Assembly: GCA_021779655.1 (NCBI GenBank)
Contig: JAJYAF010000146.1
Coordinates: forward strand, 1 to 6,090
DNA: 6,090 nucleotides
Reading direction: 5' to 3'
DNA from: Pseudomonadota bacterium
GTDB lineage: Bacteria > Pseudomonadota > Alphaproteobacteria > Acetobacterales > Acetobacteraceae
Position 1 is the stretch's first letter, and the number at the start of each line of letters is the position of its first letter. The position numbers and the translations under genes are program-made. Positions 1-6,090 of this stretch are shown piece after piece. A model generated the notes under the pieces. That model saw only the letters and a list, made by a program, of their open reading frames with translations, ran no database searches and had not been told where the DNA came from.

Positions 1-521
1 CGGATCAGTTCCATCAGCAGCACCGTCTTGCCGACGCCGGCCCCGCCGAACATCGCCGCCTTGTTCCCCTGCGCGAGGGGGGTGAGCAGATCGATCACCT
101 TGATTCCGGTTTCGAACATGGTCACCACGGAGGTTTCCTGCCGCAGCGCGGGCGGGGCATGGTGAATCGGCCGGGTGGGGGTCGTCGCGGGGAGAACCGG
201 ACCATGGTCGCGCAGCGCCCCGGTCACGTCGAGGAGCCGCCCCAGGACGCCATCGCCTACCGGGACCGCCACGGGGCCGCCCAGGGGATGGACGGCGACG
301 CCGCGCGCCAGGCCGGCGGTGTCCTGCAACGCGACCGCACGGACCGTGCCGGTATCGAGATGGCTGTGAACTTCCAGGATGAGCCGGCCCGGCCGGTCCC
401 AGGCCACCGCGAGGGCGCTATCGACCGGAGGCAGGGACAGCGGCGCGAAGGCGACATCGACCACCGCGCCACGCACGGCCACGACTCTTCCTTCCGAGGC
501 TGTCAACGCGATGTGATCCAT
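1..521 (-). CDS. atpD: F1-type ATP synthase beta subunit, N-ATPase-like, 3' end cut by window
   Basis: This is the N-terminal 173 residues of the catalytic beta subunit of a rotary F-type ATPase, the nucleotide-binding cytoplasmic head subunit. Seen: a beta-barrel N-terminal domain (about 1-85), the linker TRPIHHAPP (116-124), then [15 protein letters not shown] sequence ([11 protein letters not shown], 136-146) and the P-loop GGAGVGKTV (159-167), with K165 and T166 binding the phosphates. The ATG at 521 is the only likely start, because an in-frame TGA lies four codons upstream at 531-533; a weak GAGA Shine-Dalgarno lies seven bases before it. The gene follows a noncoding control region rather than atpA and atpG. 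Known: in N-ATPase operons atpD comes first, whereas housekeeping operons run atpH-A-G-D-C. The position, and wording around the P-loop that differs from the usual alphaproteobacterial beta, make me infer the N-ATPase type. Beta-subunit identity is near certain; the N-type assignment is moderately so, since atpC, Q, R and B would lie outside the window. Confidence 0.9.
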   Translation of the reverse strand, partial: MDHIALTASEGRVVAVRGAVVDVAFAPLSLPPVDSALAVAWDRPGRLILEVHSHLDTGTVRAVALQDTAGLARGVAVHPLGGPVAVPVGDGVLGRLLDVTGALRDHGPVLPATTPTRPIHHAPPALRQETSVVTMFETGIKVIDLLTPLAQGNKAAMFGGAGVGKTVLLMELI

Positions 522-568
522 CCGGCCATCTCAGCGACCCAGGAAGAACCGATCCACCGGATATTGCC

Positions 569-582
569 TTGATCGGGATCAA
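569..582. promoter_or_regulatory. FNR/CRP-family binding palindrome upstream of atpD
   Basis: The sequence TTGATCGGGATCAA is an exact match to the FNR/Anr consensus TTGAT-N4-ATCAA, with both half-sites perfect. It lies in the 111-base gap between the phosphoesterase gene and atpD, with its near edge 48 bases from the atpD ATG. A class II activator centred at -41.5 would place transcription start near 534, leaving a leader of about 13 bases, but no good -10 hexamer is visible there. A CAATAT at 561-566 (minus strand) could be a -10, which would put the box in a repressing position instead. Related regulators of nitric oxide response (NnrR, Dnr) share this consensus. The site is seen; the regulator and the direction of its effect are inferred. 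Confidence 0.6.
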
Positions 583-632
583 ACGAACGGTGAAGCTTTG
601 CCTGAAGCCGGAACGCGAAACGCGCCGCCGCC

Positions 633-1442
633 CTATTCCGGCATTGCCGGACGCAGACGGCCGCCCAGGCGCACCGGTTCAATCCGCAGCGCCAATCCGC
701 GCTCGTCCGTTTCGATAAAGGCGCCGCAGATTGTCGCGGGTCCATCCGCGGGCGCCAGCCGGTCTCCCGGCATCTTGCGGACGAACCGGCTAACCGCCGC
801 CGCTTTCGTCATGCCGATCACACTGTCATAGTCCCCGCTCATGCCAAGATCGGTCACGTAAGCGGTGCCGCCGGGAAGCACTTGATGATCGGCGGTGGGC
901 ACATGCGTGTGCGTGCCCACGACGGCGGAAACCCGGCCATCCAGCGCGTGCGCGAACGCCATTTTCTCGGATGACGCCTCGCCGTGGATTTCGATGATCA
1001 CTGCCTGGACATTCGCCCCGAGCCTGTTGCGGCCCAGCAGTTCCTCGGCCGCGCGGAACGGATCGTCCAGCGGGTCCATGAACAGCCTGCCCATGAACTG
1101 GGCGATCAGCACCTGCCGCCCATCAGGCAGCGTGACCAGGGCGGCGCCGGCGCCGGGAGTGCCGGGAGGGAAGTTCGACGGCCGGATCAGCCGGGGCTCC
1201 TGCGCGATATACGGGATGATCTCCTTGCGGTCCCAGGCGTGATTGCCAAGGGTGAGAACATCCGCGCCGGCGGCAAACAGCGCCTCCGCCATCTCCGGCG
1301 CGAGGCCGAAGCCGTGCGAGGCGTTCTCCGCGTTCACCGCGACGAAATCGGCGCGGCAGCGCGCGCGCAGCCCCGGCAGCGCGTCGCACACCGCGTCGCG
1401 GCCGGCCCGGCCGACGATATCACCCAGAATCAGCAGGCGCAT
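633..1442 (-). CDS. ymdB: YmdB-family metallophosphoesterase (TIGR00282 type)
   Basis: A 269-residue cytoplasmic binuclear-metal phosphoesterase, the usual length for the family. Relatives such as Bacillus subtilis YmdB and Deinococcus DR1281 hydrolyse cyclic nucleotides, including 2',3'-cAMP. Motifs run in the expected order: GDIVGRAGR (7-15) with D8; NAENA (37-41) with E39 and N40; TLGNHAWD (64-71) with N67 and H68; EIHGEASSEK (151-160) with H153; GTHTHVPTAD (176-185) with H178 and H180; and GTAYVTDLGMSG (192-203). All predicted metal ligands and the presumed catalytic histidine are present. The motif that usually reads DFHAEATSEK has D to E, F to I and A to G changes. The ATG start sits just before the first motif as in relatives; its Shine-Dalgarno is poor (AGG about 12 bases away). 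It begins 28 bases after recF, so it is probably on the dnaN-recF transcript. Substrate in this organism is unknown. Confidence 0.9.
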   Translation of the reverse strand: MRLLILGDIVGRAGRDAVCDALPGLRARCRADFVAVNAENASHGFGLAPEMAEALFAAGADVLTLGNHAWDRKEIIPYIAQEPRLIRPSNFPPGTPGAGAALVTLPDGRQVLIAQFMGRLFMDPLDDPFRAAEELLGRNRLGANVQAVIIEIHGEASSEKMAFAHALDGRVSAVVGTHTHVPTADHQVLPGGTAYVTDLGMSGDYDSVIGMTKAAAVSRFVRKMPGDRLAPADGPATICGAFIETDERGLALRIEPVRLGGRLRPAMPE

Positions 1443-1470
1443 TGGAAATCAAGCCTTGGAAAAGTTTCGA

Positions 1471-2595
1471 TCATGCCGGGTATATACAGCTATCCCGCAG
1501 CGTGTAACAGGCCGCCGCGAGCGGCTGGAACGGTTCCGGATCGGTGCCGGTGAGCAGGACCTGCAAGCCCTGCGCCGTGAGCGCGGCGAACAGCGCCGCA
1601 CGTCTGTTCGTGTCGAGATGCACCAGCGGCTCGTCCAGCAGCAGCAGGGGCGCGCTGCCCCGCACCGCGTTGATGAGCGCGGCATGCGCCAGAACGATGC
1701 CAAGCAGCATGGATTTCTGCTCTCCGGTGGAGGAAAACCCGGCCGGACGGCCGCTCCGCGCATCGAGAATCGAGAGATCCGCGCGTTGCAGGCCGTGGCT
1801 CGCGGAACCCTTTTCCGTATCCAGCGGCCTGGCTTGCGCCAGGGCAGCGCGCAGCCAGTCCTCCACGGCGATCGCCGGCGCGGCGGCGAGCCGCGCGCCG
1901 ATCGGGCATTCCAGCGCCAGGCGCACGGCGGGAAAGGGCGCTGCCACACCCGCCTCCGATGCGGCGTTCAGGCGCGTGATCAAGGCGAGCCGCGCCGCGG
2001 TTGCGGCGACCGCGTGGCGGGCCATGGAATCCTCAAGCGCCGTGAGCCAGCCCGTATCCGGCCGGGGGCCGGCCACCAGCCGGCCGCGCTGCGCCGAGGC
2101 GGATTCGAACGCCGCGACCTCCCTGGCATGGCCCGGCTCCAGCGCCACCACCAGGCGATCGAGAAATTTCCGCCGGCCGGCGGCGGTTTCGGTGAACAGC
2201 CGGTCCATCTGCGGTGTCAGCCATACCGCCGCGAGCCGCGCCGCGATTTCCGCCTGCGTGCGGGGGGTGGCGCCGTCGAGCTGAAAAACCCGGCGCTCGG
2301 GCGCCTGCTCCGCCATGCCCGTGCCGATTTCGAAATCACCCTCTGGCCCGGAAAGCCGCGCCGCCACCGCCCAGCCGCCCGAGGCTTCCACCCCACGGCG
2401 GGCCAGCTGCGAAAATCGCGCCCCGCGCAGGCCGCGTCCGGGAACGAGAAGCGAGATTGCCTCCAGAAGATTGGTCTTGCCGCTGCCATTGGGGCCGGTG
2501 AACACGCAGACCGGCGCGGCGGGCGTGAAGCGGAGCGCGCGGTAGGAGCGGAAATCGGTGAGCGTTAAGCGGCGCAGCGCGATTGGATCGGGCAC
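1471..2595 (-). CDS. recF: DNA replication and repair protein RecF
   Basis: RecF is an SMC/ABC-type ATPase that, with RecO and RecR, helps load RecA at gapped or stalled DNA in the cytoplasm. The protein is 374 residues, normal for the family. Seen: the N-terminal LTDFRSY (12-18), Walker A GPNGSGKTNLLEAI (34-47), the DRLFTETAAGRRKFLDRLV segment (131-149), the ABC signature region STGEQKS (289-295), and Walker B LLLLDEPLVHLD (317-328) with catalytic E322. The start is GTG at 2595, only nine bases after the dnaN stop, with no strong Shine-Dalgarno, so translational coupling to dnaN is likely. The dnaN-recF order is the classic bacterial one; the usual downstream partner gyrB is replaced here by a YmdB-type gene. 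Confidence 0.96.
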   Translation of the reverse strand: MPDPIALRRLTLTDFRSYRALRFTPAAPVCVFTGPNGSGKTNLLEAISLLVPGRGLRGARFSQLARRGVEASGGWAVAARLSGPEGDFEIGTGMAEQAPERRVFQLDGATPRTQAEIAARLAAVWLTPQMDRLFTETAAGRRKFLDRLVVALEPGHAREVAAFESASAQRGRLVAGPRPDTGWLTALEDSMARHAVAATAARLALITRLNAASEAGVAAPFPAVRLALECPIGARLAAAPAIAVEDWLRAALAQARPLDTEKGSASHGLQRADLSILDARSGRPAGFSSTGEQKSMLLGIVLAHAALINAVRGSAPLLLLDEPLVHLDTNRRAALFAALTAQGLQVLLTGTDPEPFQPLAAACYTLRDSCIYPA

Positions 2596-2604
2596 ACCGC
2601 GAGG

Positions 2605-3729
2605 TTATACGCGCATCGGCATCAGCACATAGATGGCGTGCGGATCGTCAGGGTCGCGGACCAGCGTGGGGGCCGCGCCATCGGCGAAGACGAATTCAAC
2701 ATCGCCCTGCACCTGGTCTGTCACGTCGTTGAGGTAGCGGGCCTGGAAGCCGATTTCCAGCGGCCCGGAATCGTATTTTATCCGGTCGGATTCCAATTCC
2801 TCGGTCGCCGTGCCCTGTTCGGGGTTGGCGGCGGAAATCACCAGCAGATCCCGCGCCAGGGAAAGCTTCACCGGCCGGTGCCGATCCGAGGAAATGGCGG
2901 AGACGCGCGATACCGCGGCGGCGAAATCCTTCTTGTCCACGCGCAGGATTTTGTCGTTGTTGCGGGGAATCACGCGGTCGTAATCGGGGAAGGTGCCGTC
3001 GATCAGCTTGCTGGTCAGCCGCATGGGACCGATGGTGAAGCGGATGCGCGTTTCGGAAAGCGCCGTCTCGATCTCGCCGTTCATTTCATCGAGTAGTTTG
3101 CGCAGTTCATTCACGGTCTTGCGGGGGACGATCACGCCCGGGAGGCCGGCGGCGCCCTCGGGCAGCGGCTCCTCCACCCGCGCCAGGCGGTGGCCATCCG
3201 TTGCCACGGCGCGCAGCACCGGCCGGCTATCGGCTTCGGCGGCATGCAGATAGATGCCGTTGAGGTAGTAGCGTGTCTCCTCCGTGCTGATCGCGAACTT
3301 CGTCCGGTCGATCAGCCCGCGCAGGCTCAACGCGGACAGGCTGAACGTGTGCGTCAGCCGGCCGGCATCGAGCTTGGGAAACTCATCGACGCTGAGCACG
3401 ACCAGGCTCGTGGTATAGCGCCCCGCCCGCAGGGCGAGCGGCGCGTCCCCCCCGGCGTGATCAAGCTCGATCATGGCGTTTTCCGGCTGCCGCCGGACGA
3501 TTTCATACAGGGTGGCGGCCGGGACGGTGACGGCGCCATCGCGCAGGGTTTCGGCCGGCACCTCCTCGACCAGGGCGATTTCCAGATCGGTCGCGGCGAT
3601 GGTGAGCCGCCCGTCCCGGACGGCCAGCAGCACATTCGCGAGGATGGGAATGGTGTTGCGCTTTTCCACCACGTTCTGCACATGGGCCAGCGATTTCATC
3701 AGCGTGGCGCGATCAGCCCTGAACTTCAT
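2605..3729 (-). CDS. dnaN: DNA polymerase III beta subunit (sliding clamp)
   Basis: DnaN forms a ring-shaped dimer that tethers DNA polymerase III and other repair factors to DNA. The 374-residue length and three successive clamp domains (about 1-120, 125-250 and 255-374) are typical. Conserved stretches include IPILANVLL (27-35), ATDLEI (46-51), ATDGHRLA (176-183), SKLIDGTFPDYDRVIP (240-255) and the C-terminal YVLMPMRV (367-374). T177, H180, R181, L182 and the C-terminal M-P-M-R (370-373) correspond to the hydrophobic pocket that binds clamp-interacting peptides. The ATG at 3729 has a good Shine-Dalgarno GGAAGGG on the minus strand (3734-3740), four bases away. dnaN heads a tight unit with recF and probably the YmdB-type gene; dnaA is not adjacent on the upstream side, which is common in Alphaproteobacteria. 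Confidence 0.97.
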   Translation of the reverse strand: MKFRADRATLMKSLAHVQNVVEKRNTIPILANVLLAVRDGRLTIAATDLEIALVEEVPAETLRDGAVTVPAATLYEIVRRQPENAMIELDHAGGDAPLALRAGRYTTSLVVLSVDEFPKLDAGRLTHTFSLSALSLRGLIDRTKFAISTEETRYYLNGIYLHAAEADSRPVLRAVATDGHRLARVEEPLPEGAAGLPGVIVPRKTVNELRKLLDEMNGEIETALSETRIRFTIGPMRLTSKLIDGTFPDYDRVIPRNNDKILRVDKKDFAAAVSRVSAISSDRHRPVKLSLARDLLVISAANPEQGTATEELESDRIKYDSGPLEIGFQARYLNDVTDQVQGDVEFVFADGAAPTLVRDPDDPHAIYVLMPMRV

Positions 3730-3733
3730 ATTA

Positions 3734-3740
3734 CCCTTCC
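3734..3740 (-). promoter_or_regulatory. Shine-Dalgarno site of dnaN
   Basis: GGAAGGG on the minus strand, four bases before the dnaN ATG, is purine-only and close to the consensus. It is the strongest ribosome binding site in the window and fixes the dnaN start. The downstream genes recF and the YmdB-type gene have weak sites, consistent with coupled translation from dnaN. Confidence 0.65.
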
Positions 3741-3801
3741 AGACGCCGGACCGATGCTTGAAGTCCGCTTGAAAACCGCCGTCAGCACGTCGATTCGTGC
3801 C

Positions 3802-3830
3802 ATATTAGCAACGCCGCCCGTTACAGGAAA
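3802..3830 (-). promoter_or_regulatory. candidate sigma-70-type promoter for dnaN-recF
   Basis: On the minus strand, a -35-like TTTCCT (3825-3830, three of six matches to TTGACA) and a -10-like TAATAT (3802-3807, four of six) are separated by exactly 17 bases. A TG dinucleotide precedes the -10 by one base, giving an extended -10 pattern. Transcription would start near 3795, leaving a leader of about 65 bases before the dnaN ATG. This is the AT-richest part of the 150-base gap upstream of dnaN, where a promoter is expected. The hexamers are imperfect, so the call is tentative. Confidence 0.4.
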
Positions 3831-3879
3831 GTGGCGCTTTTGCGTTCCCCCCCAAAACCGGAACAGGCGGGGCGCCGGG

Positions 3880-4692
3880 CTATTTGCAGAGGGAGGGAGG
3901 GATTTGCAGCCCCACCAGCCGCCCGCGCATCACGAAATCGCCGAAATCCATGAGGATGTCGTTCGCGACGCCGTTATCGTAATAAAGCATCCGCGCCCGG
4001 AAATCCGGGTTCTGATCCGCGTGCTTGCGTTCGTAGAAGGCGATATCCACCTTGGTCCCGGACAGTTTCGCGAGGCCGGGAAAGCGGTTCTCGGCCGGAT
4101 CGGTATGGCCCAGTATCACGATGAAGGTGTGCTGCGCGCCGTCATTCGTCGTCCCGTCGAACAGCGGCACGGAAATGAAATGCGCGCCCCGCCATCCGGC
4201 ATTCAGGATGGCCGCGGTATGCGCCATGGGAAACAGCGTGCCCTTCGGCATCGCCATCACCCGCTTCGCCGGGGTTGAATAGGTTATGGTGCCCGAGCCG
4301 TCGGCCGAGCGGATCGCGGTGCCGGCATCGTCGATCACGGGCTTGCCGTCGTTATCCTTCTCGCTCAACTGGAAGACCAGCTTTCCCCCGTCCTTGGTCT
4401 CCCAGGTGACATAATCCGTCACGGTCTTGGTCAGCGAGCCGTCGGCGTTGCGGATCAGCAGCACCATGTGCTGCGTGGTCCCCCAGCCGGTGCAGCCATC
4501 GGCCACCGAGAAACGCATCTGCCCGGTGGCGCCGGTGACATCGTGGGTGCGGACCTTGGCAAGGGTGAGATCGTAGATCGCGTTTTGCCCGGTGAGGTCC
4601 ACGGCGGCCGGGGCGGCCACGGGCCAGGCCAGCACGAAAGCGGCGAGGAGGGGGAGCAGGATGGGGAGCGGAAGCCTCATCGCCGGGATCAT
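3880..4692 (-). CDS. eipB: Cell envelope integrity protein EipB (DUF1849 family), exported
   Basis: A 270-residue predicted periplasmic protein. The N-terminus has a short charged start (MIPAMR), a hydrophobic segment (about 7-23) and an AxA-type cleavage site, probably after APAA near residue 30. The mature part is rich in beta-strand-like sequence and includes YDLTLAK (40-46), GATGQMRF (54-61), DGCTGW (65-70) and a LFPMAHT stretch resembling the family's LFP-x-x-H motif. There are only two cysteines, C67 and C269, placed like the disulfide pair described in Brucella EipB, which joins the two ends of its spiral beta-fold. Known: Brucella EipB is a periplasmic protein needed for envelope integrity. 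The ATG at 4692 overlaps the uvrB stop as ATGA; an ATG four codons later (4680) is an alternative that would leave the signal peptide intact. Neither has a clear Shine-Dalgarno. Family assignment rests on recalled motifs, not a search. Confidence 0.82.
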   Translation of the reverse strand: MIPAMRLPLPILLPLLAAFVLAWPVAAPAAVDLTGQNAIYDLTLAKVRTHDVTGATGQMRFSVADGCTGWGTTQHMVLLIRNADGSLTKTVTDYVTWETKDGGKLVFQLSEKDNDGKPVIDDAGTAIRSADGSGTITYSTPAKRVMAMPKGTLFPMAHTAAILNAGWRGAHFISVPLFDGTTNDGAQHTFIVILGHTDPAENRFPGLAKLSGTKVDIAFYERKHADQNPDFRARMLYYDNGVANDILMDFGDFVMRGRLVGLQIPPSLCK

Positions 4693-6090
4693 GGCCGTTT
4701 GCGCCGGCGCCCGGGCTTGCGCGCGTCCGGGTCGTATCCGCCGCCGCCGGGCCCGAGCGGAACCGGCACGCGGCCGGCCGGTTTGCGGGATGGCGCAGGC
4801 GGTGTCAGCCCCAGTTGCAGCGCCTCCAGGCGCTTGATCTCATCGCGCAGGCGGGCCGCCTCCTCGAACGCCAGATCCGCCGCCGCGTTGCGCATCCGCG
4901 CTTCCAGCGTGCCGATGCTGGCCCGCAGATCCTGGCCGACGAAGGCGTCTATGCCGACATCCTTGACCGGCGCGACGGTGACGTAATCCTGCTCGAACAC
5001 CGAGTGGATCACCTCGCCGATATGCTTGCGGACGCTCTGCGGCGTTATCCCCTGCGCCTGGTTCCAGGCGATCTGCCTGGCCCGGCGCCGCTCCGTCTCC
5101 TCCAGCGCCTGCGTCAGGCTGCGGGTCATGGTGTCGGCATACAGGATCACCCGGCCATCCACATTGCGGGCGGCGCGGCCGATGGTTTGAATGAGCGAGG
5201 TCGTGGAACGCAAGAAACCCTCCTTGTCCGCATCCAGAATCGCCACCAGCATGCATTCCGGGATGTCGAGCCCCTCGCGCAGCAGGTTGATCCCCACCAG
5301 CACGTCGAACGCGCCGATGCGCAAATCGCGGATGATCTCGATCCGCTCCAGCGTGTCCACGTCGGAATGCAGATAGCGCACCCTCACCCCGTGCTCGGTG
5401 AGATATTCGGTGAGATCCTCCGCCATCCGCTTGGTCAGCGTGGTGACCAGGACCCGGCCGCCCTGCCCGGCCACGCGCCGCACCTCGGCGAGCAGATCGT
5501 CCACCTGGTGCTCCACGGGACGGACCTCCGTGACCGGGTCCACAAGCCCGGTGGGGCGGATCACCTGTTCCGCGAAGCTGCCTCCCGTCCGCTCCAGCTC
5601 CCAGGGGCCGGGTGTCGCGGAGACGAAGACCGTCTGCGGGCGGAACGCTTCCCATTCCTCGAACTTCAGCGGCCGGTTGTCGATGCAGCTCGGCAGCCGG
5701 AACCCGTATTCCGCGAGAACGGATTTGCGGGCGAAATCCCCCCGGTACATGCCGCCGATCTGCGGCACCGTCACATGGCTTTCATCCACCACCAGCAGGG
5801 CGTTGGCCGGCAGATATTCGAACAGGGTGGGCGGCGGCTCGCCCGCGTTGCGGCCGGAGAGATAGCGGGAATAATTCTCGATTCCCTTGCAGGAGCCGGT
5901 GGTCTCCATCATTTCGATATCGAAGGTCGTGCGCTGTTGCAGCCGCTCCGCCTCCAGCAGCCTGCCTTCGGCGGCCAGGGCATCGAGCCGCTCCCGCAAT
6001 TCCTGCTTGATACGGCCGATCGCCTGCGTCAGCGTCGGGCGGGGCGTGACGTAGTGGCTGTTGGCGTAGATGCTGATGCTCTCAAGCCGC
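4689..6090 (-). CDS. uvrB: UvrABC excision nuclease subunit B, 5' end outside window
   Basis: This is the C-terminal 466 residues of UvrB, the DNA-damage-verifying helicase-like subunit of nucleotide excision repair, which takes DNA from UvrA and recruits UvrC. Reading is open to the window edge, beginning with [18 protein letters not shown], so roughly the first third (Walker A and the beta-hairpin) is missing. Numbered from the edge, it contains the Walker B-like VDESH (101-105), FVSATPG (155-161), helicase motif [13 protein letters not shown] (267-278), motif [11 protein letters not shown] (301-309), the UvrC-contacting YAD-to-RRR region (318-336), and a C-terminal UVR domain (about 393-424, LEARM to LEAL). 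A proline/glycine-rich, strongly basic tail of about 40 residues ends the protein. A TTG at 5999 is internal, not a start. The stop overlaps the eipB start. Confidence 0.97.
   Translation of the reverse strand, partial: RLESISIYANSHYVTPRPTLTQAIGRIKQELRERLDALAAEGRLLEAERLQQRTTFDIEMMETTGSCKGIENYSRYLSGRNAGEPPPTLFEYLPANALLVVDESHVTVPQIGGMYRGDFARKSVLAEYGFRLPSCIDNRPLKFEEWEAFRPQTVFVSATPGPWELERTGGSFAEQVIRPTGLVDPVTEVRPVEHQVDDLLAEVRRVAGQGGRVLVTTLTKRMAEDLTEYLTEHGVRVRYLHSDVDTLERIEIIRDLRIGAFDVLVGINLLREGLDIPECMLVAILDADKEGFLRSTTSLIQTIGRAARNVDGRVILYADTMTRSLTQALEETERRRARQIAWNQAQGITPQSVRKHIGEVIHSVFEQDYVTVAPVKDVGIDAFVGQDLRASIGTLEARMRNAAADLAFEEAARLRDEIKRLEALQLGLTPPAPSRKPAGRVPVPLGPGGGGYDPDARKPGRRRKRP

Larger units (their letters stand above)
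3730..3879. other. Intergenic region between eipB and dnaN
   Basis: This 150-base gap is the longer of the two real gaps in the window. It contains the candidate dnaN promoter and Shine-Dalgarno, and a run of seven C (3847-3853) on the plus strand. I see no DnaA-box match and no hairpin followed by a T-run, so it looks neither like a replication origin nor an intrinsic terminator for uvrB-eipB. Confidence 0.6.

Noticed and set aside
503..529. An eight-codon minus-strand mini-ORF (ATG at 529, TGA at 503-505) overlapping the atpD start in another frame
   Set aside because: It has no Shine-Dalgarno of its own and nothing attenuator-like in the peptide, so it is most likely chance.
591..608. TGAAGC repeated twice 12 bases apart upstream of the FNR-type box
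   Set aside because: The unit is six bases and appears twice only; too short to claim a regulator-binding array.
614..624. A CGCG-AAA-CGCG stem-loop just downstream of the phosphoesterase stop
   Set aside because: The stem is only four base pairs and no T-run follows on either strand, so it does not qualify as an intrinsic terminator.
1243..2568. A 441-codon plus-strand open frame antisense to recF and the start of the phosphoesterase gene
   Set aside because: It is a by-product of high-GC codon use: arginine-, glycine- and alanine-rich with no recognisable domain, and it lies opposite two strongly conserved genes.
3792..3796. A GANTC (CcrM methylation) site near the predicted dnaN transcription start
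   Set aside because: GANTC occurs about a dozen times across the window, so one site in a 150-base gap is not informative.
3730..3879. Possible replication origin beside dnaN
   Set aside because: No DnaA-box-like sequence, AT-rich unwinding element or repeat cluster is present, and dnaA is not next to dnaN here.
3190..4278. A 362-codon plus-strand open frame spanning dnaN, the intergenic gap and eipB
   Set aside because: It covers conserved genes on the other strand, has low-complexity composition and no motif. That it reads through the 150-base gap is not enough to support it.

Overview
The window is GC-rich chromosomal DNA, and every gene I can support lies on the minus strand. The set (uvrB, an EipB/DUF1849 envelope protein, dnaN, recF, a YmdB-type phosphoesterase and an F1-type beta subunit) points to an alphaproteobacterium. 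EipB is known mainly from that class, and dnaN-recF sitting apart from dnaA fits it too. A Rhodospirillales or Acetobacteraceae host is plausible, but this is inference from gene content and composition only.

In transcription order (high to low coordinate) the layout is as follows. The window opens with the C-terminal 466 residues of UvrB (6090 to 4689), cut by the window edge. EipB (4692 to 3880) overlaps its stop codon by an ATGA. A 150-base gap (3879 to 3730) carries a plausible sigma-70-type promoter and a good ribosome binding site for dnaN (3729 to 2605). recF (2595 to 1471, GTG start) follows after nine bases, and the YmdB-like gene (1442 to 633) after another 28. A 111-base gap (632 to 522) holds a perfect FNR/CRP-family palindrome. 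The window ends with the first 173 codons of an ATP synthase beta subunit (521 to 1), which looks like the leading gene of an alternative 'N-ATPase' operon.

Functionally, dnaN and recF form a replication/repair pair: the sliding clamp and the gap-repair loader of RecA. UvrB adds nucleotide excision repair. EipB is an exported envelope protein, probably translationally coupled to uvrB. The phosphoesterase probably shares the dnaN-recF transcript. The beta subunit starts a separate energy-metabolism unit with its own control region.

Most of the window is ordinary core genome. The part most worth a second look is the 522-632 gap: an exact TTGAT-N4-ATCAA box 48 bases upstream of the N-ATPase-like beta start suggests oxygen- or nitric-oxide-responsive control of an alternative ATPase. 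I saw no RNA genes, insertion sequences, CRISPR arrays or convincing intrinsic terminators.
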